A stretch of DNA of 64,000 nt from Siderastrea radians (taxonomy: Eukaryota; Cnidaria; Anthozoa; Scleractinia; Rhizangiidae): positions 65,001 through 129,000 of the forward strand of contig CAXHKT010000132.1 in the NCBI GenBank assembly GCA_964017195.1, in the 5' to 3' direction. Shown here piece after piece: positions 35,784 through 47,085 of the stretch. Both the position numbers and the translations under genes were made by a program. Within the stretch, counting starts at the first letter, position 1. Every line of letters begins with the position of its first letter. The notes beneath the pieces are model-generated. The model did not search any database and was not told the DNA's origin. It was given only the letters and a program-made list of their open reading frames with translations.

Positions 35784-36197
35784 AAGTAGCAGGTGGTCAA
35801 GCCATTTTTGACGGAAAATTCGTGGTTTTTCCCCTTTTTGGTGAAAAATGCAAAAATTGTCAGCAAAAAGCAGCAAAATGTTTAATTATGTCATATTCTA
35901 CATGTCCCACATCACAATTTTCCAATTGTTAACGTTTTTGACAATTTCTAATTTCGGGTAAAATCCAAGATGGCGCCCAAAATGGCGACCATCTTGAATG
36001 ACGTCACAGGCCCCCCAGCAGCGCGACAACCAATAATATGTACCTCATCTTGTAGAGCACATCACAGGCTTTCTATTAAAGGTGAAAGTTTTTCAAATTA
36101 TTGTAACATAACGAAAACCCAAAGGAGGGAGGTTCCATCAATCCCCCCCCCCCCTTGTACCACGGTGGGGGTGTGACTTTGCATGTACGTCCGAGGG

Positions 36198-36602
36198 TTA
36201 AGATAAACTTAGTAACAGTAATTTCACGAGCATTTGTTGGGGAAATTTGAATTTTCCTCCCTTTAATGAAAACTTAAAACTTTCTTATAAAGTACCGTTT
36301 ACATTCTGTAGATCAATATATGTTCTTTCTATTGATTTGGTTTACTTCTTGGACAATTTTGGTGCTTTTCAAAGGTTTTGGAAAGAATCAGATCCAAATT
36401 GGCCGCATTGTGAGTATATATGATTGCAATTCTGTGATGTCATCATCCCAAGTTGTAGATTTTAAAGCAAACAGTTTTAGAGGCATTGTCTTCCCCTAAA
36501 CTTTCGTTGTGATAGCTTAAATATTCTCAGAGTTAGAGGGCTGCGGAATCCTCTCCCTCCTACGTACTAGAAGACCAATTAAAAAATGTCCAGATAATTC
36601 AC
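36198..36602. other. Intron sequence, nothing recognised
   Basis: About 400 bp between the MITE and the next SRCR exon, with no repeat or motif seen. Confidence 0.5.
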
Positions 36603-36920
36603 CTTTTCTTTCGTTGCACGTGGCCCACGCTATTTTGTTATTTGTACAGTCTTGTGACCTTTGTTTATCGTGAATACACGTCAGTAGAGAGCTTTCTTTT
36701 CCAGTGCATCGCAAATTGTTAAGCCATGCATTGATTCCTCTTTTCTCGCTATTTTGAATTTCAAAATCTGTTGACAACGATCCATTGAATCCCATCATTC
36801 GACAAGCCACATCAGCATCTTGTTTGTCCCACTGATCAGCACACACCCAGCCCCAGGCCCTGTTGTAATAAACTTGAACAAGTCCTTTTCGGGAAGATTT
36901 TCCTCCAACAAAGCGAACGT
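36603..36920 (-). CDS. Exon encoding an SRCR domain
   Basis: A 318-nt exon, phase 1-1, acceptor ACGTTTCAG| and donor AAAG|GTGAAT. Reads DVRFVGGKSSRKGLVQVYYN, then GWVCADQWDKQDADVACRMM, NNLRCTGKESSLLTC and ATCNERK. Six cysteines (VC, AC, RC, TC, DC, TC). It closely parallels the 16.6-kb domain. Extracellular ligand-binding module of the same inferred receptor or secreted protein. Confidence 0.9.
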
Positions 36921-36983
36921 CTGAAACGTAAGAGATAAATTACCGTGAACCCTACCGTGTCTACTGTAATCGTGAAGAATAAC

Positions 36984-37092
36984 CTGGTATGCACAGTTCA
37001 GCAGCATCCTCAGAACAATTAGATGTCCACCAGTCGTGGTCACACACTGTCAACGAACTCTCATTTCCTGTACATCGTACAAAACCTCTTCC
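36984..37092 (-). CDS. Exon encoding the C-terminal half of an SRCR domain
   Basis: Minus-strand frame reads RGRGFVRCTGNESSLTVCDH and WWTSNCSEDAAELCIPG, holding the last four SRCR cysteines, and ends at donor CCAG|GTTATT in phase 1, like the other exons. The upstream border is unclear (AG at 37093-37094 or two bases later), with a poor pyrimidine tract. No exon with the N-terminal half was found between here and 37.6 kb or beyond. Either this domain is split by an intron interrupted by the large insertion at 37.6-44.7 kb, or it is a partial, possibly dead, module. Confidence 0.6.
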
Positions 37093-37627
37093 TCTTATCA
37101 GTTAATCGAAGTTGTATTTAGGAATTTTAGCACAACAAGACATTGATTTTTAGCCCTATTCTGCATGGGCTTTTTTGAATTTCTGAGCCTGGGTGGGGGG
37201 GGGGGCACAAAGATCTTGAAAAGTATTAAAGTTCTTGCGATGAAACTTGGCACGTTTGTAGCACGTCATTAGCTTAACAGATTGGAATTATGACGTGTCA
37301 ATTATGAGGTGTTGTGACGTCACAATAACGTCACAAACCCACCATTTTGAAATTGAGGCCGCCACCTTGACTCCCAAACCTGCAGTCCTACAGCTGACAA
37401 TGAAGTCACCAAAAAATATGATTTTGTTCTAAGAAACATAATTAGTAAAAATAAGCACACAAAAGTAAAAAATTATCTTCTTCTTACAAACGAAGGGGGA
37501 AAACCTGAAAAAAGACTGAAAAAATACAGAAAATAGTCAAAATACACTTCTGAGTAGATGGTTGCTATGGAAACGTCAATCATCATAAAAGTCATGAGAT
37601 TTGGTGATTATTCGTCTAGCCGTTTAA

Positions 37628-40600
37628 GAGCCACAGTCTGTAACTTTCGAGAATCCGCGGTCAGGAAGCGAAAATTCGAATTTTCTTTTTCTACACCAAA
37701 AAGACCCTTTTGGTAAACCTTTTTAAAAAATGATACCCAAAAGTTCCAGCGAGGCCTTATTTTGACAAAAACGGACAAAGTTCGAAAAGCTGCCCCACCG
37801 CCGTCAAAGGCCGAGGTAAATTATGCAAATTAGCGTATTTTCAACTCGCCAGAACATGACAACAAAAGCTTGGACTAAATTCACTTTTTCACCATTTGTT
37901 ATTCATCCCTTGGACTTCCTTTTAAACTACATTTCATTGCCATGTTAACAATTTTTCTTTGCTATTTACACGCTTAAAAAATATAGCATTCGCTCTTCAG
38001 TTGATTCATCAAATTTTACCTTATTTCGGAAGATCACAGCGCCGGGGGTATACGTAACTACAGGGCAAAAAGGGATTCTATCGAACGGGCAATTATTCTT
38101 CTTTATCATACTGAAAGGGTTAGTTTGGCCCGTAAAAAGCAAGCGCGCTAGAGGCAAAAACGTAGAGACCATTTTCACACATTTCGCCGTTTTCTCTGTT
38201 GTTCTCATATTACAAGCTGCATATCATTTTGAAACAAAAATCAATGATATGCGTTGGTCATTTTGGTCAATGCTCCCAATTTTATTTGTTTTTAAATTTT
38301 AACATTTTATATCTGTAGCAATAACTTGACTTTTTTAATCAAACTCGATTATTTTTCAAATACGGGAACATTAAGCACTAAATAAACAATCCTCCGACGT
38401 GTGTACGGGGGGAATTCGAACAAGAAGCTGTACAAACGTCGAAAAGAATTAGGTTTGTAATAGAAAATCGCCGAGTAGCCGCCAACTTTCGGCAGGGCGG
38501 AAAAACCGCTGATTGGCTGAGAGATATGACGTCAAACGCGTCATGAACTCGTTGATGCTCATGCGCGGGATAAATATTTTTCAAAATGGCGGACAGTCCT
38601 TGAGTTGTTTTGCTGCAGAAAGCCCAATAATATTTGACTTTCCTGATGATCCACGTTTCCTTAGATCTTTTCATTATAGGGAAGGTTGAGTGGGTCGATA
38701 ATTGACTTCACTGGTGTTCACAGGGACTATTTTAGCTCTCGTACACTGGAGAAATGTTATTCGAATCATGACTGTCAGCTTGTACATATTTATTCCAGCA
38801 CTTGTCCTCTAACAATTCGCCTTCTCGATCTCGCATCTCAACACATGGCAGGTCTTTGATTGATGGAGCTAAGAATTCGTTTCATTGTTTTGTTTTTCTG
38901 TTGGCAACAACTGCAGGCTTGTCAAATGTCTCTGGTTTCCTCGTCGAGTTCATGATCTCTTAAAACGTCTTCGGCGATTTTTTCGTCATCAGCTGTTGTC
39001 ACATATCTACATTTTTTGGCGAACAAGACATGCTATCACTAAGGTGCAGGTCAGTAATTTTACTTTCTTTCAAATGATCAACGTGTGAAATAGTAATATT
39101 TTTAGTTCAAGTTGTACTGCAATAGTGTGTTTGATTTACAATTATACATGAAAACAACAAAAATGCTACAATACTAGCCAGTGTAATGTTATAGGTTGTT
39201 TTTTCATTCTTTTTTGTGAAGAAAGGATTGTATTGTCAGGCTGTATTTTCCTGCTTCCATGTTTCCGTAGTAGCATTACCCTTTGTCAATCCATTGTCTG
39301 GGCACACCTGGGACAGATGCATGCTTGAAGGCTGTGTTAACATGGTTAACTCACTTGTTTCTCTGTCACAAGCTAAGATGTGATCAGTTGGAAAAGAGTG
39401 TTGATTGCTTCTGAGGGAAGGGCTTCTGATGGCCATTGCCCATATTTTTAAGAAACTTTCCCGTAAACCAGTGATGCAGAAGTCAGCACTGTTGCTCAAA
39501 AAAAAGTTGCTATGTGTTGTGTGTCAAGTCCTACTGCAAATCAACATGTTGTTGAACTGATGTTAACATGATTACACAAAGCTTCTTTTTCAACTGTGTT
39601 GAACATGTTAATTTGCATCAAACAGTTTTCAACAGCACATGACACACCGTGTGGCATTTGTTGACCAACGTATATGATGACATTTGTTTACAGTGTTGGA
39701 CAGTATTGACTTGTGTATCATTGGCTTTTGTTTTGGCTTCATGATGTGCTATTTTGGAGTTATTTTTTAGTTATGTGTAGATGTCAAATTCTTTGTCTAA
39801 ATTTACTTGTCTGGCAATTTATTTGTATACTTTATCATTCTACAGATTTTACAATGGAGCCATGTTAATACAACTACCAACAGGCCTAACCAATAACCTT
39901 ATATTAAGGGGTCTTCAAATATGAAAACAACTGCATGAGCTTTTGCTTGGGTGAAATCAAAGGTGATCTAACTATTTAATGGGTTGGTCCCACTGTTTTT
40001 AAGTGAAGTTGCACTGAACCTTCATAACTTGCCTATCCAAACCTGTTGTGTGGGTGAAAGGTATGTGTGATATTTGCAAAAATGTATTGAATGGCAACAT
40101 TGTGTGTACGCAATTTTTAAGTTTAAAAGGAAATTTAATATTGTTTGTAATTAGTATTTTCATTTTCTTTATCCTAGGTTATCCACATTTCATCAACAAC
40201 ATTGTTTTGTGCTGTCTACATTATTAAGTGTAATTAGCAGCAGGTGGCAAACAAAGAGGTCACTAACATTCAACGCAAAGAAACATTTTTCAGTTCATGG
40301 ATCAGATTTCAAATCCTTCCCTGTACTGTTCGACTGTATGTTTGTCATTGCTAGTGGAATGTTTGGATGTCTGCTAACTGCAGTGGGTTGTGCCTTCGGT
40401 GATGATAAAGATCCTGAAGAAAGCAATGAGGAACCCACAGTTTGATGAGCCTGGATTTGCATGGATGAAAATAGCATGTTATCTATCTTTAACAGGGAGA
40501 ACAGACCGTTGTTGTTGGTTGTTTTCTGTTTTTTTTTGTTTTTTGTTTTGTTGTTGTTGTGTTTTTTTTTCTGAAAACCTTAAACTGTTGTTTTTGCAGT

Positions 40601-43600
40601 TGGGGGGGGGGGAAGAGATGGAGGGGATTTTTCATCTTGCCTTGTTTTGTTTGTTTTGTCAATGTCTCTGTTACTTAGAAAATATTTTTGTTTTTCTCCA
40701 AGGGAAGGTAATTAAATTCATTGTGCAAAAAGGGGTATATTTAGGCTCAAAAATGAAATTGCTTTGTTTGGGGGCTTGTTTGGTGTGTTTAATGTAGTTT
40801 ATCCCACCAGCTTGATTTGAGGAATGTTTTGCCATAGGAAGGCAAGGCCAAGAAATGATATCATTGCCAAAACCAAGTTTTGGTTTATTACAAGCTAATT
40901 GATATTGTTACAATATTTTGGCTCTATTACAGAGTCATAGTCACGTAATTGTCAGATGGCTCTGGATTTTGCCATAAAATTTGTTTAATTTTGTTTATAG
41001 TTCAATAATTAATAAACCATGATGTCGTCACATCATTGCTTAAAGACAAAATGGCCTATAGTTTTTCTCTTCTTTATCTTGTGGTGGACATAAATGCTAA
41101 ACAATTTTCTTTTGCAATACACTCAAGTTCTTTCATTGATGGTCTTAGCATAAGAGCAAAATTTTAACAAAAAGTAAATGCAGGGCTAACTGAGGTGTAC
41201 CATCTCACTAAATTTTGAATCACCCATAATTGTTGACCTCCCCCATGACTTGTCATTTTGATTTGTATTGTTTATGGTACTAGTCCTACCATGTGTGGCA
41301 GCTGCCAAAACAGGAGGGAGAGGGCTGTGCAGGCGTAGTCCCTGTGATCTAATGACACACAATTGACCAATCAAAGAGCAAATTGGATTCTCCCTGCAAA
41401 AAATAACCCTGTCTAAACACTCAAGGGACTTGTCTTCAGATGACAGACTTGTTCCAAGTCACTGCAACCTGTCCTCTTCTGTGAACACTACAGGGGAGTT
41501 GGCCCTGAGAAAAATACTATGACTTGTCCCTTTGTTCTTAACTGGGATTATTGCTGCTTTTTCATAAAGTGAATTTAAGTGAAGGTTTCATCACATTCCC
41601 AGAGATATCTTTTTACTTATTCAGTTATCTTAAGCTCACTCAGTGCCATTAGCATCCTTAGAACCCTCCGGGGACAGGGCACCAAGTTGGAGTTGTTTGA
41701 CCACTTGTCTTTAGAGGGAAACATAGATAACTATGAGGGAAAGCAGCAGTTTACTTTGCTCCGTATTTTTAACTTGACCTTAGTAGCGTGATCGCCACAA
41801 TCAAACTGGCTTGGAAAATCCGCGTAAAATTGCGTCTTTGCCCGAAAAAAGAGCCACAGTTCCCAACACTTTCCCGACCCTCTTCGTAAGTGAGAGCTGC
41901 ATTCGCAGAGAATTTCCATCTTATGCGGTCTCCACGAAAATCGCAAGCGCAAAAAGAAAAATAACTCTTTAAAGGGGACTTTGAAGGGCCCTTTATTACG
42001 TAACGAAAACTGAAAACAGCGGCCGGTAAATTTGAAAGGTGGCGTCAGGTCATAAGTTCCCGCGCCAGAGAGTAGCCGGTGGCAAGCGCCAAGCGGCGAA
42101 TTGAACGGTGTGTAATCAGGAGAGCACAGTGTCTTAAAGAATTTCATGAGGTGTTTGGAGCCTGTAACGCAAAAGGTAATAAAATTGCTTATCTGTGGGT
42201 TATTGTTGCCGAGCTTTTAGTCGAATACGTGTGCAGAATCAGTTTATAAGCCGCTGCGATCGTAAAAGCTAGTGTTTGCGAATGACTTCGAATATAGTTT
42301 TCGCAAGTGGAACATAAAGACTTGAAAAAATTTTGATGTTCGTATCTTACGATTTTTTTGCGTATTTGATATTTTGTTTCTCTGCTTTTAATCTTTCAGA
42401 TCGTCGGATTTTTGTCCTTAAATATCCGAAAACGTTCTTATTTTTTCAAATTTTGTGCCGAGTGTCGATCGCTCGCCCTCGCACGATGGCTTGAGTTTAC
42501 CCACGTAAAGTCGCATGTTTCACGGAATAAATGAAGTACAAAAACTGATCCAAAGGTTATGAAAATTAATACATGACTTTTCAAGGAGTTGGACTCTTAG
42601 GAAAGCGACTTCGTTGTACTATTGTTGTCGTGTGAATGTAGTTATTTTAGGCGAAATCTCTCCAATTTTTTTAGTTAACTTGAGCCGCTTTACTTTGGTC
42701 AGCGGATAGTGCTAATACCCGCGAAATAAACAGCCAATCAGCGGTTTTTCCGCCCTGCCCCAACTTTCCATATTTCGCCAATCGATATGCTTTTAGTTGA
42801 CGTACTGATTATAAGACTTGCTTACTTTAATAGGAACTTTGAACGACAAATATTAAAACGTTTACCGTGAGAGATAAATTCTACTGCGTCACACCACACT
42901 ACAGACAATCTTATATCACCTACCTGCTGAATGCCTCAGGAGGGAAAGAAATCTTTTAGCGATTTACTCATACCCCTCACTCCCACCCTCCCCCTCCCCC
43001 TCCCCCTCCTGCCAAAGAAAATAACAAAATTGTCATGTATGAAGGACAATCGTAAATCAGGCCTTCCAAAATTTCTCCATTTTTTATCGGTTGCTGGAAT
43101 GTATCCTATTTTCATCCCCAAGTTATGGGAATATCCTTTTCTGTATTCCCAAACGTTCATATTATTATTGTTTTATATATAAAGTTATTTCTGTCTTTGT
43201 TTTCGTTATTGGTTTTGTCGATGAGTCGAGAACATTTTCTTAGGGAAATGTGTTAGTTTTCTGCCACTCTTCTTGTGGTTTTTGTTTTCGTTTTCCTTTT
43301 TCTGTTTTCTTTTCCTAATTTTCGCGGACGCGCTGCTGTGCATAACCATGTAATTTTGTATGTCACGCAACGTGACAACCTGTTGTCGCCTCCACAAAAT
43401 AAAAACGTACACCTACCAGGAAAAAATTCCAATTTGCTGCCTTCTCTTCGAAGGGGATAAGACATCTTCCGCATTGTTCAGACGTCTGTACCACAAAAAG
43501 ACGAGTAAGTGAATAACTATACTTATATAGGCAACAAAAAAGATTTCGTAGGTGGCCTTTGACTCAGGTCGGATATTGAATTGAAATCAGAGCGAACAGA

Positions 43601-44747
43601 GAGAAGCGCCTTATACAAATAATGTATTTTACTTTATACTGACCTATTTATATTAACATAGTCTCAGCAGCAACACGTTGTTGACAGTGTTGTTATGCAT
43701 GTTTAAGCGTTACTTTTTACGGCGCAAAATCAAAATTTTAGTGATATAAGATTGTCTGTAGTGTGGTGTGACGCAGTAGAATTTATCTCTCACGGTAAAC
43801 GTTTTAATATTTGTCGTTCAAAGTTCCTATTAAAGTAAGCAAGTCTTATAATCAGTACGTCAACTAAAAGCATATCGATTGGCGAAATATGGAAAGTTGG
43901 CGGCTACTCGGCGATTTTCTATTACAAACCTAACTCTTTTCGACGTTTGTACAGCTTCTTGTTCGAATTCCCCCGTACACACGTCGGAGGATTGTTTATT
44001 TAGTGCTTAATGTTCCCGTATTTGAAAATAATCGAGTTTGATTAAAAAAGTCAAGTTATTGCTACAGATATAAAGTGTTAAAATTTAAAAACAAATAAAA
44101 TTGGGAGCATTGACCAAAATGACCAACGCATCATTGATTTTTGTTTCAAAATGATATGCAGCTTGTAATATGAGAACAACAGAGAAAACGGCGAAATGTG
44201 TGAAAATGGTCTCTACGTTTTTGCCTAGCGCGCTTGCTTTTTACGGGCCAAACTAACCATTTCAGTATGATAAAGAAGAATAATTGCCCGTTCGATAGAA
44301 TCCCTTTTTGCCCTGTAGATACGTATACCCCCGGCACTGTGATCTTGCGAAAAAAGGTAAAATTTGATGAATCAACTGAAGAGCGAATGCTATATTTTTA
44401 AGCGTGTAAATAGCAAAGAAAAATTGTTAACATGGCAATGAAATGTAGTTCGAAAGGAAGTCCAAGGGATGAATAACAAATGGTGAGAAAGTGGATTTAG
44501 TCCGAGCTTTTGTTGTCATGTTCTGGCGAGTTGAAAATACGCTAATTTGCATAATTTACCTCGGCCTTTGACGGCGGTTGGGCAGCTTTTCGAACTTTGT
44601 CCGTTTTTGTCAAAATAAGGCCTCGCTGGAACTTTTGGGTATCATTTTTTAAAAAGGTTCACCAAAAGGGTCTTTTTGGTGTAGAAAAAGAAAATTCGAA
44701 TTTTCGCTTCCTGACCGCGGATTCTCGAAAGTTACAGACTGTGGCTC
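37628..44747. mobile_element. 7.1-kb TTAA transposon with long terminal inverted repeats
   Basis: TTAA flanks both ends (37624-37627, 44748-44751). The terminal sequence GAGCCACAGTCTGTAACTTT is the same in inverted orientation at both ends. The left TIR runs to about 38520. The right TIR covers 43891-44747 plus 42728-42760, interrupted by the snap-back segment at 42761-43890. The unique interior (38521-42727) has no recognisable transposase. Its frames of 78 codons (40209-40445) and 135 codons (40390-40797) are featureless or low in complexity. It is therefore non-autonomous or decayed. TTAA targeting suggests Kolobok or piggyBac affinity. Confidence 0.75.
42761..43900. repeat. Nested snap-back inside the right TIR
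   Basis: The segment 42761-42920 is the near-perfect inverse complement of 43738-43900, with about 820 bp between. The arms begin CCAACTTTCCATATTTCGCC. The outermost ten bases of the right arm coincide with the TIR's own GAAAGTTGG, so the segment could be a nested MITE or a template-switch inverted duplication. The interior has a CCCCCT repeat near 42975-43006. Confidence 0.65.
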
Positions 44748-44821
44748 TTAAAAGCTATAATTCGTTAAAGTCAGCGCGGGCACAATGTTCCCCCCCCCCC
44801 CCCCGGGCAGAATAGGGTTAG

Positions 44822-45956
44822 TGTACACTGTTTTATTGCAAGCATAATAAGTAGCCATATTCAGATTGAAATCGATTGATTGATTGATTGATCGATCGAT
44901 CGATATAGTTCTTTTTTTCCTGGTCCTGGGAGACATCCCGCACTAAAATCGTACTAAGATCCAACATTCGTCAAAATTTACTTGGCTTATTTGATTACAG
45001 AGGAACAATCAAGTAAGCCAAAACTGAAAGTATGGTAAAATGGAAATGGGGATATGAGAATAATTAAAGTATGTGTAGAACTTCCCATCAGAAGGCCGAA
45101 CTCCTGACTTTTTTGGCAATGGTCGGATGCTCAACCCACTCAGACTTGTGGTTGTCACGGTCCTAGAATTAGGTACATGTCTAATAAATAAGCGAGCAAC
45201 CTGGTCGCTGTACAATACATGTAACGTCTGTACAACCAAACGAGGTGAAAAATGTATATAAACATACGTTAAGTGAAATTTTGACCTGCCTGAGTAAATC
45301 ATCTCAATAATACTTTTTAGTAATTTATTCATTTTCGTCACCATTTTACGTAATTTTGTCACTTTCAGTGGGTTGTTCACATTCAGTTTACGTCTCGCAG
45401 ACTTAAGGTTTGATGCAACACTTTGCTCACCGGAAATATACCTATAGGTTAGTAGTTAGAGTTTCCAGTAATTAATTGGTATTTAAGAGCCTGTCTCTGT
45501 AAAAGCGGTCCGGTCGGTTCTGGTTCGCAAAATAGAATCGCTTGAATTTTTGTGTGCAGAAAGCATTTTATGACAAAGTATCAAAACGGCGATTATTTTG
45601 TCCCTAACTTTTTACTTTGCTCTGTAAGACCAAAAACTAAATTCTCCCAATATTCAGTGACGAAATGCCGAGATATGTCACGATTTTGAGCAATTTTTGA
45701 GCGAACGGCGCACGGCATTCATTGTGTTTAATCACGGAAATTTTCATATAGCAGTTAAGATAGTCCAGTATATTGTAGGTGGCTGGAGTTTCAAACAATT
45801 TGAAGAAAAACTGCCTTCATACCACACCGCTTTGTAACCCTATATGAGGTCTCGCGCGACGCAACACCAAAATTTGTCATTTTTGAGACCACTTTTCTCA
45901 GCTGGCAGATGAAATTAGATGATGGCAGTGGTACACCTGTAAAGAGTAATAGTTAA
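44822..45956. other. Unassigned spacer between elements
   Basis: Contains a GATT/GATC tetranucleotide tract at about 44872-44903. A 123-codon frame on the minus strand (45009-45380) has no recognised motif. Confidence 0.5.
45065..45145 (-). mobile_element. Degenerate tRNA-like SINE relic
   Basis: Minus strand shows CTGAGTGGGTTGAGCATCCG and later GTTCGGCCTTCTGATGGG, resembling in order the D-arm, anticodon-arm and T-arm segments of the SINE at 35.5 kb (CTCAGTGGTTAGAGCATCCA ... ATTCGACTCCCGTTGGG). Acceptor pairing is lost and no inverted arms remain. Confidence 0.4.
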
Positions 45957-47085
45957 CACTGGCTAGAATTAAACTGGAACGCCAAAAAGGAAACTGGAAT
46001 GAACTGAGAAGTATAAAATAAACCAATCAATGATCGCTTACTCATTAAGTCGACTTGCAAACACTAAATAAGTACAAATGAACCAATCAGTTAGCAGCAT
46101 TTAGACAGGTCATCAATGATAAACTCATTGAGTACAAAAAAGTACTTGTTGAGTATGAAACATACTCATTCAGTGTGAAAATGTACTCAAAAAGTCTGTT
46201 AGCAGCGAATCAAAGGTTTTTAATAATACTGGGCGCCCAATTGTCACTGGCACAAAAATGATAATGTCTTAAATAATCCTTGATTCCACTGTTTTCCTTT
46301 CATAATGAATGGATATTGTTTTAGCAGAAGTTCCCTTCAAGGTTTGGTGCAGTCGTGAAATTAGTCTGAGCTATCAAAATTAAATGCATTTCCCTGCACT
46401 TAGCCACTATGGGTAAACAAACAAACAAACTTGCCACAGTGGCCCAATCCGGTGTTTTGGAACAACTTGCTTTTGTTATTTGAAGTGGACCTAAATCTTT
46501 TTGCGACCCGTGTGTGTGTGTGTGTGGTTGTTCCAGATAACTCTAGAATAGACCACTTCATGTAGTAAGATTTCTGAATTTAGAAAAACATCCCTTGAAA
46601 GGCTAAACTCACAGGTTGCTCAAAACAGAATTCTACACTTACCATGCAAAAGCCGTGAACAGTACGTTTGAAGTTATCTGGATCTGAGACATCTTGATTC
46701 ACTATTGTAACATTTGAAGTTTCTGAAGAAAGGTTTCAATTTCTAACGAGAGGTTAAACCATTCTGTTCTGGATTTTTAGAGAAACAATTGGCAACTTCA
46801 AAACAAGAGAGAAACAGGCATTCACATTCATGTTTGAGAACTCTTGAGACCTTTCAGTCTAGACTAATAGCCTTTTCACTTGGCATTCTCGTATCACATG
46901 TCAAGATAACATATTTAAGGGAATACAAGCCGTATTGTTTACATGAATAAGTGCTCGTTTCAGCATGCATCTGTTAATGTTTCCAAAAAAAAAAAGATAT
47001 GGCTGCAATAATTCACTCCTTTTTTGGGTGGAAAATATCTTGATATCATGAGCATTGAACTGAAACCAACCAGATTATTATTGAG

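Larger units (their letters stand above)
35341..36197. mobile_element. piggyBac-like MITE, CCCTCGG family, containing a SINE
   Basis: Exact TTAA on both sides (35337-35340, 36198-36201). The termini CCCTCGGGCGTAC and, in complement, CCCTCGGACGTAC differ by one base. G/C runs sit a few dozen bases inside both ends. Without the nested SINE and its duplication the element is about 600 bp. No open frame of interest. CCC/GGG ends at TTAA fit piggyBac. Confidence 0.75.
37154..44817. mobile_element. CCCTATT-family piggyBac-like MITE, split by a later transposon
   Basis: TTAG flanks both sides (37150-37153, 44818-44821), a faithful 4-bp duplication of a TTAA-like target. Ends are CCCTATTCTGC and its complement GCAGAATAGGG. 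The left 470 bp matches the intact copy at 33347-33852. That copy's last section corresponds to 44752-44817 here. The interruption at 37628-44747 therefore dates after this MITE inserted. Sub-terminal G/C-runs are present at both ends. Confidence 0.7.

Noticed and set aside
40390..40797. 135-codon open frame inside the 7.1-kb element
   Set aside because: Phe/Cys/Leu-rich translation of T-rich and TTG-repeat sequence. No transposase features.
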